A DNA stretch of 64,000 nt from Arion vulgaris (lineage: Eukaryota > Mollusca > Gastropoda > Stylommatophora > Arionidae). The stretch is taken from positions 63,002,652 to 63,066,651 of the forward strand of contig CM036755.1 in assembly GCA_020796225.1 (NCBI GenBank), in the 5' to 3' direction. Shown in pieces: positions 13,401 through 21,269 of this stretch. Under the pieces are notes generated by a model. It was not told the DNA's origin. It did no database searches and worked only from the letters and a program-made list of their open reading frames with translations. The position numbers and the translations under genes were made by a program. Numbering within the stretch: position 1 is the stretch's first letter; the number at the start of each line of letters is the position of its first letter.

Positions 13401-16400
13401 TGTTCTATTGTAATGCATCATTTGTTCTATTGTAATGTATCATTTGTTCTATTGTAATGTATCATTTGTTCTATTGTAATGTATAATTTGTTCTATTGTA
13501 ATGCATCATTTGTTCTATTGTAATGCATCATTTGTTCTATTGTAATGTATCATTTGTTCTATTGTAATGTATCATTTGTTCTATTGTAATGTATCATTTT
13601 TTCTTTGTAATGATATCATTTGTTCTATTGTAATGTATCATTTGTTCTATTGTAATGTATCATTTGTTCTATTGTAATGTATCATTTGTTCTATTGTAAT
13701 GTATCATTTGTTCTTTGCTGTATCCATTGTTCTATTGTAATGTATCATTTGTTCTATTGTAATGTATCATTTGTTCTTTGATGTATCCCTTGTTCTATTG
13801 TAATGTATCATTTGTTCTTTGCTGTATCCATTGTTCTATTGTAATGTATCATTTGTTCTATTGTAATGTATCATTTGTTCTATTGTAATGTATCATTTGT
13901 TCTATTGTAATGTATCATTTCTTCTATTGTAATGTATCATTTGTTCTATTGTAATGTATCATTTCTTCTATTGTAATGTATCATTGTTCTATTGTAATGT
14001 ATCATTTGTTCTATTGTAATGTATCATTTGTTCTATTGTAATGTATCATTTGTTCTATTGTAATGTATCATTTTTCTTTTTAATGTATCATTTGTTCTAT
14101 TGTAATGTATCATTTAATGTTCATTTTTCCAATGTATCATTGTTCTATTGTAATGTATCATTTGTTCTATTGTAATGTATCATTTGTTCTATTGTAATGT
14201 ATCATTTTTCTTTGTTATCATTGCTAATGTATCATTTGTTCTATTGCAATGTATCATTTTCTTTTTCTGTATCCATTGTTCTATTGTAATGTATCATTTG
14301 TTCTTTGCTGTATCCATTGTTCTATTGTAATGTATCATTTGTTCTATTGTAATGCATCATTTGTTCTATTGTAATGTATCATTTGTTCTATTGTAATGTA
14401 TCATTTGTTCTATTGTAATGTATCATTTGTTCTTTCTGATCATTGTTCTATTGTAATGTATCATTTCTTCTTTGCTGTATCCATTGTTCTATTTAATTAT
14501 CATTTGTTCTATTGTAATGATCATTTGTTCTATTGATGTATCTGCATTGTTCTACCTTGTAATGTATCATTTTTTCTATCATTGTTCTATTGTAATGTAT
14601 CATTTGTTCTATTGTAATGTATCATTTGTTCTTTGATGTATCATTGTTCTATTGTAATGTATCATTTGTTCTTGCTGTATCATGTTCTATTGTTGTATCA
14701 TTTGTTCTATTGTAATGTATCATTTGTTCTATTGTAATGTATCATTTGTTCTATTGTAATGTATCATTTTTCTATTGTAATGTATCATGTTTATGTATTT
14801 CTTCTTTGCTGTATCCATTGTTTTTGTAATATCATTTGTTCTATTGTAATGTAGTCATTATGTATCATTTTTCTTGCTGTATCCATTGATTTTCATTTTT
14901 ATTAATATCATTTTTGTATCTTTCATTGTAATGTATCATTTGTTTGCTTACTTGTAATGTATCATTTGTTCTATTGTAATGTCATTGCTTATTTGTTCTA
15001 TTGTAATGTATCATTTGTTCTATTGTAATGATCATCGATCATTGTTCTATTGTAATGTATCATTTGCTTCTATTTTGTATGTATTTTATTTGTTTTATTG
15101 TAATGTCATCATTTCTTCTTTGATGTATCCATTGTTCTATTTTATTTTGTCATGTTTCTATTTTGCTATGTCATTTGTTCTAGTTTTTTTGCTGTTTTCT
15201 ATCCTATTGCTATCTTGTTTTCCATTTCTGTTCTCTGTTTATTGTTTTTTTCGATTCTACTATATCATTTGTTGTGTGCTGTTGTACTAATTGTTCTGTT
15301 TTCACCTGTTCTATGTTGTAGAATCTGATTTTTATGGAGATGATGAGTTATTGACTTTGAGATGACTACAAAAGATAAGAGCACACATTGAAATGTCTGG
15401 TATGCCATTATGTTGATCGTATAACATACCATTGATTGATTGATATGACCATCATCATTGCACTTCGGTGATTAACCATGTGTTCTCTGATCTCTTTCTT
15501 ACACAGGAAGATTTCAGCTGCAGTGCAGAAATTCAACAGCACCCGAGGTCCCGATGTAATTTTGAAGATGATGAAGATATTTTGTAGTAATTTTATTTTT
15601 CATCTTTTCTAATGAATTTTGCCTGGACAGCAGCTTTACAGCTTGTCCTTCTCGATTTTGAACTTCCAATGGTTCTTTTATGTGCTCAATTTGAACACAA
15701 GACCTACGTTTTATTATCTGTCTCCGATAGGACTAGAAACTTCATCTCGCCTACACTGAGATCTCTGGAATAATATCCTGATGGCTCCACAAGGGAGCGA
15801 ACCGAGTACCTTTAGCACGAGAGGTGATCCCCTAACCTATATGCCACAGAGACCCACGACCAAAACATTATTTGCTTATAAAGCGAGTCCACTAACCACT
15901 ATGCAAGAATGGTTCATGTCTTCCTCATGTATACCACTAATTTTATTTGTATCTTTGACTTGATTGTAGGTTGATGAAAATATGAAGACAGCCTTCAAAC
16001 GAGATGCAGTGATCAACGACAAGTTTTACTTCCGCAAGGATGTTCTTACAGGTACTATAAAGTTATCTATCAGCAAAAGTTTTATCTTCTGTACTTCTAA
16101 AGAGTTTTAGAAAAAAGCTCAACCCGTGACAACAGATTAAAATAGATCTAAAAGAAATACACTGTGGTGCTCCCAGCGGCTTATGGGAGCCAGTCAGTTA
16201 ACAGCAAACTGGTGTGTTTCACTGCAGAATTTATTGAAAAGGAAATTGGGAGTGTCAATAGACATGTCTGAAATGCTATGGAGATAACCAATAACCATTA
16301 ACAAATATTTGACTGGGTGCATATTTCTGTGTCTTATGCTCTTAAAAATACTATTTGTCAAGAAGTAAATTTTGTCTGTTGCAGTGTAAAACTACTGTAC

Positions 16401-19370
16401 TTGATTGATTGATAGTACCACTGTTATTGCAATTTAGTGAATAATTATATGTGCTCCAATCTCTTTCTTACACGGGAAGATTAGGCTGCAGTCCACTAAC
16501 CCTGTATCACCAGCAAGAGCACCCAGTGTAATTTTGGTAATCATCATCAAATAGCTTGTCCTGAGCAGAACTTTGCCACCCCAACTGTCCTCCAGAATTT
16601 CTCTTTCTCATTGGCCAGATGTCCCGCCACTGCAGCCTTCATGTTCAAACCATCAGTTACATCCTGAATCCATATTCTCTGTGGTCTTCCTCTTATTCTC
16701 TTTGCCGGTATGCCTCCTTCCTTCAGCCCTTCATGCCTTTTTATATGTCCAGAATATCTCAATTTTCTCTTATTTGTAATTTTGGCATTGATGAAAATTT
16801 TGTAATAATTCTATTTTAATTGTTTTACAAATTTTGCTCCTGCAGCGCTTTGCAGCCTTACTCTTACCGATTTTCAACTGCCAAGGGTTCTTTTACAGCT
16901 TGAACATGGAACCTACATTTTATCTTCTCCGATTGGACTAGAAACTTTATCTCATCGAGATCGGAATCCCTGAAAAAAATATGATCTCTCCATGCAAGGA
17001 GAAATTGGAGAAGCGTTACCTCCATGCCACAGTGATCTCATCTTACTTATGTTTTCTTCTTTTGTTGTTATTGTTGGCGAAATCAGATAATACAAGTTAC
17101 ATCTTTCTCCAGAGTGGACACCTCCAGAGTGTGCCCAGCAGTGTGGGGGCTTAGCTGGCTGTAGTGACGTTGAAGGAGAATATGAACTCATGACTATCCA
17201 AGAAATTTTTTATGGAAAGGTGAGTAACTAACATGGACAATAAGTAAACTCCACCATAGCTGGTTACAAGCCCAGATGAAAAAGAAAGAGGAATTGTGTG
17301 TGAGGACAGCTACCTCAATCACAAGAAATTCTTAGAGCTACAGAAACTTGCAAGAAAGGACGGATGCCCAAGGAAACCCTGAAACGAACTTTGCTGAGAG
17401 GCGAGAAGTATAGGACTGAATTCCATGGAAGAGATTGAACGAGTTTCCCAGGACAGAGCAGTATGGGGAAATTACTTGCAGGCTCTATAACAGTACGAGA
17501 GGAATTATTATTATTAAAACTATAGTACTTTTTTAAAACATATTTCTCCGTTTATCTTTATATAATTGTGTCATTTATCTTTATATAATTGTGTCGTTTA
17601 TCTTTATATAATTGTGTCGTTAACACTGCTGTGCTGAAATAAATGATGTATCTTAGCATATACGATTCTGTTGCCATACTTAACCATTCTGTTTCCATAT
17701 TAGGTGATTTCCTGGTCTCCTGCCATTGATCAGCTTGTACATGGACAGTATGGAGATAGATGTGGATTCTAGGTGCACCATCACACAGTATCTCATGCTG
17801 ATTGGGCAAAGGGCATCAGGTTGGTAAAACTGACGTTTTCACATTTTATACCTACTTTGTGTTACCAGGGCCAAACATGGAGAATGAGCAATGCGCAGTC
17901 ACAGAAAATAACTACATGTGAAATGCGTTGCCTTCGAAAAGTTACCAACAACACCAGAAAAGACAGTCACCAACATCAGCATAAGAAAGAAAATTGACAC
18001 AGAACCTTGCTTGAATTACATTGAGAAACAAAGAATGAAGTGGTTTGGCCACTTAATAAGAATGCATCCAAACTTCACAGTATACAGAGTCTTCTACAAC
18101 AGAACATCGGGAAAGAAGGCTAGAGGAAGACCATGAAAAAGATGGGTAGATGACATAGCAGAATCCTGTGAAAGAGCAAAAATAATCACCTAAGCCACCA
18201 GAACAGCGCAAAACAAAAACAGAAAACCACGACACCAGGCAACACCCTGGTAAAGTAAAAATGTAGCCACTTTTGTAGACTGTAAATGCTAACCTTGTAG
18301 TCACTAATGTGATCATATTCATAGGCAGGTGGGGATGTCATAAGAAGTTAGGGTCTGAGCTCAAGGCCCAAGAGCCCAATACATGTCAAAAAAAGACCAT
18401 TGATCAGTCTCCTTGAAGTACCATTGTCTTTTCTGTTAACAAAACTGCTATTACATGTGCTCAAAATCGAAATATATTTGCTGAATAGCCTTTTTAGAAG
18501 TCTCATGAAAGAAGGCAACCATGAACCGAATGGTGCGGTCATGATTTCAACCCACAAAATCCCAATATATTTGTTGCAGTTCTGAAATATTTGCTGAATA
18601 CCTATTATATTTGCTGAATACCCATTATAATTGTTGAATACCCATTATAATTGCTGAATACCCATTATAATTGCTGAATACCCTTTACGCCTGTGTGTTA
18701 CCACGGCCCACAAGGGTAGCAAAGAATAGTAACACTGCAACCTACAAGAGATGTTATAAGAGGCGACTGAGGCGGGGGGCCTAGGAAAGTTACCCTAGCA
18801 AATAAAAATGTTGCAGAAATCGGAGTGCTGACCTTCTTGTAGGCACATAACTGGCACAACGTACAATCACTCTTAGGCTCATATCACATACAGATCTCAC
18901 ACAGAGTGGTTTAATAAATGGCAGATATGGAAGCGTTCGAAGAAGAATATCCATTATATTTTCAAAATACCCATATTTGATGTCAATGGCAAATATATTT
19001 ATGTGTATAATAATCACATCACTTTTTATATTATTACTTGACAGGAGTTCTGGACACTAGTGCAAAATGGATGCGCAACTATGTCATGAATCACGAGGAG
19101 TATAAACACGATTCAGTTGTATCAGAGTCCATTGCATATGACCTGTTGAAGAGGATAACTGAAATAGCCTCTGGATCATATAATGACCCGCAACATCTGT
19201 TCTCCCACACTACCAAATCTTCCAACCATATCCCAGAGGCAATGTATAAGGCTGAAGCATATCTCAATAAGAAATCACGTAAGACATCAGAGACGAATAA
19301 GGTTGGTCTAGGATTGGAGTCAGACAGTACAGACCAAAAAGCTTCCAATAGTTTGATGAATGGAGAGTAA
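1264..19370 (+). CDS. GCLC: Glutamate-cysteine ligase catalytic subunit, C-terminal ten exons (N-terminus outside window)
   Basis: The enzyme joins glutamate and cysteine in an ATP-dependent, rate-limiting first step of cytosolic glutathione synthesis. Ten exons with GT/AG borders and compatible phases encode about 472 residues: 1264-1481, 3889-4005, 4725-4863, 5256-5371, 10007-10099, 12317-12421, 15970-16051, 17113-17219, 17704-17819, 19045-19370. Family signatures read in order are [97 protein letters not shown] and [18 protein letters not shown]. Animal GCLC is about 640 residues, so roughly the first 210, including the N-terminal metal/ATP-binding glutamates, are upstream. The C-terminus is longer than the vertebrate one by a hydrophilic Ser/Lys/Asn-rich tail. 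Introns run from 392 bp to 4.6 kb and are full of repeats. Exon 17704-17819 has a frame defect; all others are intact, so I read this as a live gene. Identification is from recognised family motifs, not a search. Confidence 0.96.
1700..1925 (+). repeat. Degenerate GTTAGTG/GTGT minisatellite
   Basis: Loose tandem repetition of GTTAGTGgct, TGTGTACATGGCTGG and (GT)n. The same texture resumes at about 3388 after the TIR element, so the element at 1932-3385 probably landed inside this repeat. Confidence 0.65.
1932..3385. mobile_element. Non-autonomous TIR DNA transposon in a GCLC intron
   Basis: The ends are imperfect inverted repeats of about 30 bp: the left starts CTATAGTCCATTCAAC and continues to CATGCCCACA; the right is the mirror, TGTGGGCATGACAAG then GAACGGACTATAG, with about 26 of 30 positions matching. 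A TA duplication at both edges (1932-1933, 3384-3385) is possible. I see no transposase. A LINE tail at about 2340-2720 is nested inside. Confidence 0.72.
2340..2720 (-). mobile_element. LINE 3-prime end (type A-like), nested in the TIR element
   Basis: On the minus strand the segment reads [18 protein letters not shown], then [13 protein letters not shown], followed by a broken frame. FGHI-R plus a basic PGKR stretch is the post-RT tail of non-LTR retrotransposon ORF2. Confidence 0.72.
3568..3835 (+). mobile_element. SINE family D copy
   Basis: Starts GCCCGAGTGGTTACAGGGGC, with GAATAGAGCCACTGTTACCTG and the block GTGCAACGTATAC...TTGGCAAAGATCAAACATA. It matches the two halves of the copy at 10.24-10.72 kb and the starts of copies at 24.13 and 51.4 kb. 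Confidence 0.75.
3889..4005 (+). CDS. GCLC: GCLC exon ([16 protein letters not shown]...EEERGLK)
   Basis: Thirty-nine codons in phase 0/0 between CTACAG and the donor AAG|GTGAGT. It carries the YRG-Y-SDID-RW block and the SVDDRT segment of GCLC. Its last 83 bases are duplicated downstream in the same intron, and its final bases plus donor seed a tandem array (separate entries). Confidence 0.95.
3990..4320 (+). repeat. Purine-rich tandem array made from the exon 3889-4005 end and its 5-prime splice site
   Basis: Each unit of about 42 bp contains the exon's last bases (GAGAGAGGTTTGAAG or near variants), the donor GTGAGTGAG, then GGAGGTAGTTAGGAAGAG. About seven units are visible, beginning at the true exon end and including one that carries the longer exon copy at 4111-4193. 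Several units keep a good-looking donor, so the intron opens with a ladder of potential 5-prime splice sites. Confidence 0.88.
4111..4193 (+). pseudogene. Duplicate of the last 83 bases of GCLC exon 3889-4005
   Basis: This matches 3923-4005 over exactly 83 bases with seven differences by eye (about 92 percent). It stays open in frame and is followed by a donor-like AAT|GTGAGT. The sequence in front is purine-rich with no polypyrimidine tract, so splicing to it as an exon is unlikely. A shorter relic of the same exon lies at about 4476-4512. Confidence 0.9.
4476..4512 (+). pseudogene. Third, truncated copy of the GCLC exon segment
   Basis: About 37 bases resemble the GCLC exon from TATCTGTCTGATATAG onward with a few changes (GCTACTAGGTGACC), then similarity stops. 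It has no splice sites of its own. With the copy at 4111-4193 it shows that the exon segment was duplicated more than once inside this intron. Confidence 0.75.
4725..4863 (+). CDS. GCLC: GCLC exon ([12 protein letters not shown]...NDIDLTLD)
   Basis: It follows acceptor TCTGCAG and ends GGAG|GTAGGA, in phase 0 to phase 1, with 46 codons plus one base. It carries the highly conserved SRYDSIDSY motif and the YNDIDLT motif. The split glycine codon is completed by the first two bases of the next exon. Confidence 0.95.
4864..5255 (+). other. GCLC intron, no recognisable element
   Basis: AT-rich sequence with a T-run just before the acceptor at 5255. I see no mobile element, RNA gene or repeat in it. 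Confidence 0.6.
5256..5371 (+). CDS. GCLC: GCLC exon ([22 protein letters not shown])
   Basis: Phase 1 to 0: two bases finish a glycine codon, then 38 codons ending DHFE|GTGATC. The AHLFIRDP block is diagnostic for GCLC. The following intron is the longest (4.6 kb) because of the 23-bp minisatellite. Confidence 0.95.
5445..5605 (-). mobile_element. LINE 3-prime end (type B)
   Basis: The minus strand reads [16 protein letters not shown] and [10 protein letters not shown], typical of the last residues of a LINE ORF2. It lies in the intron after GCLC exon 5256-5371. Confidence 0.6.
5640..5880 (-). mobile_element. SINE family E copy
   Basis: Antisense copy of a roughly 250-bp repeat with blocks CTCTTTGTGATTTGTATG, TGATCTGAGCCTAAGAG and GCCTTGTAGGTAACAGTG. 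Four more copies are in the window (11.6, 18.7, 46.5 and 56.5 kb). Confidence 0.75.
5965..8632 (+). repeat. 23-bp minisatellite, about 115 units, in a GCLC intron
   Basis: The unit core is TGAATGTTTATAACTGTTC plus a 4-base variable step, mostly TACT/T or TACT/G with rarer TTCTGG and CACTGG types. Copies are almost identical in length. The order of variant units from about 6070 repeats from about 6921, a shift of 851 bp or exactly 37 units, so the array contains a higher-order duplication. No coding potential. Confidence 0.97.
8633..8745 (+). mobile_element. LINE 3-prime end (type B), truncated
   Basis: Reads [19 protein letters not shown] and VEALSVKR, matching the tail at 44.3-44.6 kb (TWDTVGRKAAARQQWKS). 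It lies directly against the end of the 23-bp array. Confidence 0.7.
8845..9360 (+). mobile_element. LINE 3-prime end (type C), rearranged
   Basis: The first block (8850-8935) resembles the type C segment seen at 11.99 kb. From 9060 the frame reads [20 protein letters not shown], then EIIRKKS, the type C signature also found at 44.63 and 49.38 kb. Frames are broken. Probably two joined fragments. Confidence 0.65.
9585..9860 (-). mobile_element. tRNA-derived SINE family A copy
   Basis: The minus strand has a tRNA-like head (B box ATTCGAACCC region in antisense at about 9800) followed by the family body with GAGAGGGACCGAGCCATATG and GTAAAACCCG. Related copies: 35.85, 37.3, 41.46, 52.0 and 61.26 kb. 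Confidence 0.78.
10007..10099 (+). CDS. GCLC: GCLC exon ([18 protein letters not shown]...FRPME)
   Basis: Thirty-one codons in phase 0/0 between CCAACAG and GAG|GTAACA. It contains the nearly invariant [14 protein letters not shown] and [10 protein letters not shown] segments, which belong to the substrate-binding core of the family. Confidence 0.96.
10243..10715 (+). mobile_element. SINE family D copy split by a SINE family C insertion
   Basis: Family D sequence runs to 10343 and resumes at 10559 (GAAATCGGATGCAC to GGCAAAGATCAAACATA). The nine bases GTTTGGCTG occur at 10335-10343 and again at 10550-10558, the target-site duplication of the inserted SINE. Confidence 0.88.
10344..10549 (+). 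mobile_element. tRNA-derived SINE family C, nested, with 9-bp TSD
   Basis: Begins near CAGCCCGCCTGCCCAGCGTG and includes a tRNA-like head with a B-box-like GGGTTCATTTTC, then CACGGTGTTCGTGGCACCG and GCCGAAGAGCTAAAAGC, ending in an A-run (10533-10544). Other copies: 37.1 kb (antisense) and 46.92 kb. The A tail and the flanking GTTTGGCTG pair are what LINE-mediated insertion leaves. Confidence 0.88.
10735..10990 (-). mobile_element. LINE fragment downstream of an RNase H domain
   Basis: The antisense sequence shares blocks such as GATAAGGGTGATGTTCTTCA and GAATCAATCCAGCGATTT with 22195-22320, where it follows an RNase H motif. It is therefore from the same RNase H-bearing LINE. Confidence 0.65.
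11035..11465 (+). mobile_element. LINE 3-prime end (type F, RTE-like)
   Basis: Reads [36 protein letters not shown], then [26 protein letters not shown] and WLG, with frame breaks. This post-RT block is typical of RTE-like ORF2. It ends in a TTGATTGAT-type simple tail at 11457-11466. A second copy is at 26.95 kb, minus strand. Confidence 0.78.
11610..11840 (+). mobile_element. SINE family E copy
   Basis: Starts GTTGCCAGGGCCTGCAAGGG, with AACACTGCGACCTACAAGG, GCATAACTGGCACAGCGTAC and CTTAGGCTCAGATCATA. Sense orientation. Confidence 0.78.
11985..12150 (+). mobile_element. LINE 3-prime end (type C), short
   Basis: Shares GGATACAGTGGATACAAGTC and GGTGCACCAC with 8853-8925 and ends in a C-rich then A-rich tail (GTGGGGCAAAACAAGATTAA) like the copies at 44.9 and 49.7 kb. 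Confidence 0.62.
12317..12421 (+). CDS. GCLC: GCLC exon (TDFENAAF...[11 protein letters not shown])
   Basis: Thirty-five codons in phase 0/0 between TTCCAG and AAG|GTAGGA. It encodes the hydrophobic helix motif [14 protein letters not shown] 22-bp minisatellite begins about 60 bases after its donor and nearly fills the next intron. Confidence 0.96.
12478..15300 (+). repeat. 22-bp minisatellite, over 100 units, decaying at its 3-prime side
   Basis: The unit core is TGTAATGTATCATTTGTTC plus TAT. It is nearly uniform from 12.48 to about 13.6 kb, then shows shortened or mutated units (for example TTCTTTGCTGTATCCATTG). From about 14.44 kb it breaks down through small deletions until only scattered words remain near 15.2 kb. 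It occupies most of the intron after exon 12317-12421. Confidence 0.96.
15425..15865 (-). mobile_element. tRNA-derived SINE family F, nearly full length
   Basis: Read on the minus strand, it opens at about 15865 with GGGTCTCTGTGGCATATAGG (A-box-like) and TACTCGGTTCGCTCCC (B-box-like), runs through a body of about 370 bp, and ends in ATCAATCAATCAA (about 15430). Other copies: 16.4-17.05, 23.17 and 29.05-32.06 kb. Confidence 0.82.
15970..16051 (+). CDS. GCLC: GCLC exon ([14 protein letters not shown]...FRKDV)
   Basis: Twenty-seven codons plus one base, from acceptor GATTGTAG to donor ACAG|GTACTA. It carries the VDENM motif and the KRDAV...FYFRKD segment. The last base pairs with two bases of the next exon to make a Glu codon. 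Confidence 0.94.
16405..17050 (-). mobile_element. SINE family F copy interrupted by a LINE insertion
   Basis: The two halves (16405-16537 and 16786-17050) match the copy at 15425-15865 in order. The 11 bases TGTAATTTTGG are present at 16527-16537 and repeated at 16775-16785 on either side of the inserted LINE piece. Confidence 0.86.
16538..16774 (-). mobile_element. LINE type A, 237-bp 5-prime-truncated insertion with 11-bp TSD
   Basis: Minus-strand reading: [64 protein letters not shown], then a short GAT-rich tail. It matches the C-terminus of the large LINE at 33.5-35.8 kb. Flanking TGTAATTTTGG repeats give exact borders. Confidence 0.9.
17113..17219 (+). CDS. GCLC: GCLC exon (variable Cys-rich loop, [14 protein letters not shown])
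   Basis: Follows acceptor TCTCCAG, in phase 1 to 0, with 35 codons after the split Glu codon. The first half is a Cys/Pro-rich loop poorly conserved in the family. The second half ([14 protein letters not shown]) aligns with the family's conserved E-E-Y-x-L-M segment. The donor is AAAG|GTGAGT. Confidence 0.88.
17330..17515 (+). mobile_element. LINE 3-prime end (type E), short
   Basis: Reads [15 protein letters not shown] near 17370-17415 and resembles the tails at 47.2 kb (minus) and 59.7 kb (plus), ending TGCAGGCTCTATAACAGTAC...GAGAGGAATTATTATTATTA. In the intron between GCLC exons 17113-17219 and 17704-17819. Confidence 0.68.
17553..17625 (+). repeat. Short tandem repeat, about 3 copies of 23 bp
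   Basis: Three consecutive copies of TTTATCTTTATATAATTG followed by TGTCR, about 80 bp before the next GCLC exon's acceptor. Confidence 0.85.
17704..17819 (+). CDS. GCLC: GCLC exon with an apparent two-base deletion near its start
   Basis: From about 17714 the frame reads [20 protein letters not shown]...[10 protein letters not shown], matching GCLC, and ends TCAG|GTTGGT in phase 1. The previous exon ends in phase 0, so this exon should be 3n+1 long but is 116 bases. Reading from the acceptor TTAG gives VISWS and then a stop. Adding one base at each of two short runs in the first ten bases (the G at the acceptor and the C pair at about 17711) would restore the family residues GDFPG and a length of 118. 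This fits homopolymer errors in a long-read consensus, or a genuine disabling lesion. Confidence 0.85.
17850..18250 (+). mobile_element. LINE 3-prime end (type D)
   Basis: Reads [16 protein letters not shown], then [34 protein letters not shown] and KARGRP. Copies of the same type lie at 51.5-51.9 kb (minus) and 60.7-61.06 kb (plus). Broken by stops. Confidence 0.8.
18580..18685 (+). repeat. 20-bp tandem repeat, about 5 copies
   Basis: Unit TTGCTGAATACCCATTATAA, slightly diverged, ending where the next SINE begins. Confidence 0.85.
18688..18965 (+). mobile_element. SINE family E copy
   Basis: Includes GTGTGTTACCACGGCCCACA, AACACTGCAACCTACAAGAG, GGCACATAACTGGCACAACG and CACACAGAGTGGTTTAATAA. 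In the last GCLC intron. Confidence 0.78.
19045..19370 (+). CDS. GCLC: GCLC terminal exon and stop codon
   Basis: Acceptor TTGACAG; two bases finish a Gly codon, then 107 codons to TAA at 19368-19370. It starts with the conserved KWMR...[11 protein letters not shown] block. The last 70 or so residues are Ser/Lys/Asn-rich, longer than the vertebrate tail and without a recognised domain. A degenerate 39-bp array begins about 30 bp after the stop and would fall in the 3-prime UTR. Confidence 0.95.
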
Positions 19371-19399
19371 TTTTATTCACGTTTTTGTAGTTTGATATT

Positions 19400-19935
19400 T
19401 TCTATAACAACTGATCTTTGGAATATTTCTTGTCATGCACGTTCTGTGATCTTTGGAATATTTCTTGTCATGCACGTTCTGTGATCGTTGGAATATTTCT
19501 TGTCATGCACGTTTGTTCTGGGATCTTTGGAATATTTCTTGTTATGCTTGTTTGTTCTGTGATCTTTGGAATATTTCTTGTCATGCACATTCTGTGATCT
19601 TTGGAATATTTCTTGTCATGCACGTTTGTTCTGTGATCTTTGGAATATTACTTGTTATGTTTGTTTGTTCTGTGATCTTTGCAATATTTCTTGTAATGTA
19701 CGTTTGTTCTGTGATCAATGGAATATTTCTTGTTATGCTTGTATGTTCTATGATCTTTGGAATATTACATGTAATGCACGTTTGTTCGTATCATTGGAAT
19801 ATTACTTGTAATGCACGTTTGTTCCGTGATCTTTGGAATATTACTTGTAATGCACGTTTGTTCGTGATCATTGAATATTACTTGTAATGCACGTTTGTTC
19901 TGTGATCTTTGGAATATTTCTTCTAATTTATGTCT
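19400..19935 (+). repeat. About 39-bp tandem array just after the GCLC stop
   Basis: Units built on GATCTTTGGAATATTTCTTG followed by TCATGCACGTTTGTTCTGT, with shortened versions. About 13 units. It would lie in the GCLC 3-prime UTR if transcription continues. The frames that stay open across it are repeat artefacts. Confidence 0.9.
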
Positions 19936-19949
19936 GTTTTTTCTTTTGT

Positions 19950-20245
19950 CCCCCTCAGCATTTTTTTGTCGCTAGGCGTAGCAGGTTTAACTGATGATCG
20001 GTTTCCAAGATAGTGCATGCTCGGTCGTTTGATATGCTTTGGTATTGATCGTTTTTAAGATGTCTGTAACTCCATCAATCCATCTTTTTCTTGGTCTGCC
20101 CTTCCTCTTGATGATTCTATTTTCAGGTTGTACGCTCTTGCAACTGGTGTATTCGGGTTCATTCTCACCAAGTGACCAAATGTTTAGAGTCTTGTTTTTC
20201 ATTGAATCTAATAGCAGGCATTGTTCCAACTGTTCTTTGATCATT
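19950..20245 (-). mobile_element. LINE 3-prime end (type I) inserted in the 39-bp array
   Basis: Minus strand: GENEPEYTSCKSVQPENRII, KRKGRPRKRWIDGVTDILK. The array's unit type resumes at 20245 (TTGTTCCAACTGTTCTTTGATCATT), so this piece interrupts it. Confidence 0.72.
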
Positions 20246-20880
20246 AAAATATTACTTGTTATTTATGTTTGTTCTGTGATCATTGGAATATTTCTTGTTA
20301 TGCATGTTTGTACTGTGATCATTGGAACATTTCTTGCAATGCCATTTTTGTTCTATGATCACTGGAATATTTCTTATAATACCTGTTCTATGATCATGGG
20401 GATGTTTTTTATGCCTTGTTTTCTCTGCGATCATCGGAATATTTCTTTCAATATCTATTTTATCACTGTCAATATTGGAATACTTCCTACAATACAATGC
20501 ATATTTCTTTTATGATCGTTCAAATATTTTTTTTAATGTATGCTCTTTGATCATGGGAATATTTTTATTCTTGTTTTTCTTTGATCATTGGAATATTTTT
20601 TGCAATGTCTGTTTGTTCTGTGATCATTTCAATCTCTCTTGCAATGTACATTTGTTCTGTGATCATTGGAATTTTCGCAGTGTCTATTCTGTGATCATTG
20701 GAATATTCTGTAATGCTGTTTGTTCTTGGATGAAATATTTCATGTAATATCTGTCTGTTTTTGGATGAAATATTTCATGTAATATCTATGTTTTTGGATG
20801 AAATATTTCATGTAATATCTGTTTTTGGATGAAATATTTCATGTAATATCTATCTGTTTTTGGATGGAATATTTTTGTAT
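20245..20880 (+). repeat. Decayed continuation of the 39-bp array plus a 30-bp sub-array
   Basis: Degenerate GATCATTGGAATATTTCTTG units to about 20705, then about five copies of TTTTTGGATGAAATATTTCA plus TGTAATATCT (20728-20875). Confidence 0.82.
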
Positions 20881-21268
20881 AAGATCTGTTTACTCATTAA
20901 CTATTGGAGATATTTCTGGATATGGCAACAACATTTTGAGACCAATAAATGTCTCTGAGTTGTAAAAGCTTAACTAGTTATTGATGAGTTTTTTGTGAGT
21001 CTTGTCTTGCAATATATATCCTTGAAGTTTATGATGCAACTTCACATTCTTGACAGAATTAAGATCACACTGTGCCCTGGATTGATATTTGTTCCACCTT
21101 ATTTCTGCTCAGAATTTAACAATTAATGTGTACTTTTCTTCTCTTTTCTTAACAACTATTGAGCATAGGATCAACTATTTCTCCAACTCAGATCTTATAT
21201 TGAGTAAGCAGCTTAGTTTATCCCAGGTCTTTTCACCCTCTTCTCTTGTCTCAGTTCATCTCCATGTC
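20881..21268 (+). other. Unassigned sequence; possible distal polyadenylation signal
   Basis: No gene or known element seen. An AATAAA hexamer occurs at about 20943 in ACCAATAAATG and could end a long GCLC transcript, but nothing nearer to the stop was found and nothing confirms this one. Confidence 0.35.
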
Positions 21269-21269
21269 T

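Noticed and set aside
17704..17760. Alternative acceptor to restore frame in the damaged GCLC exon
   Set aside because: No other AG nearby gives a phase consistent with both neighbours while keeping the conserved PGLLPL residues.
19453..20747. Cys-rich frames such as a 144-codon one after the GCLC stop
   Set aside because: They follow the 39-bp array and shift with it; no domain is recognisable.
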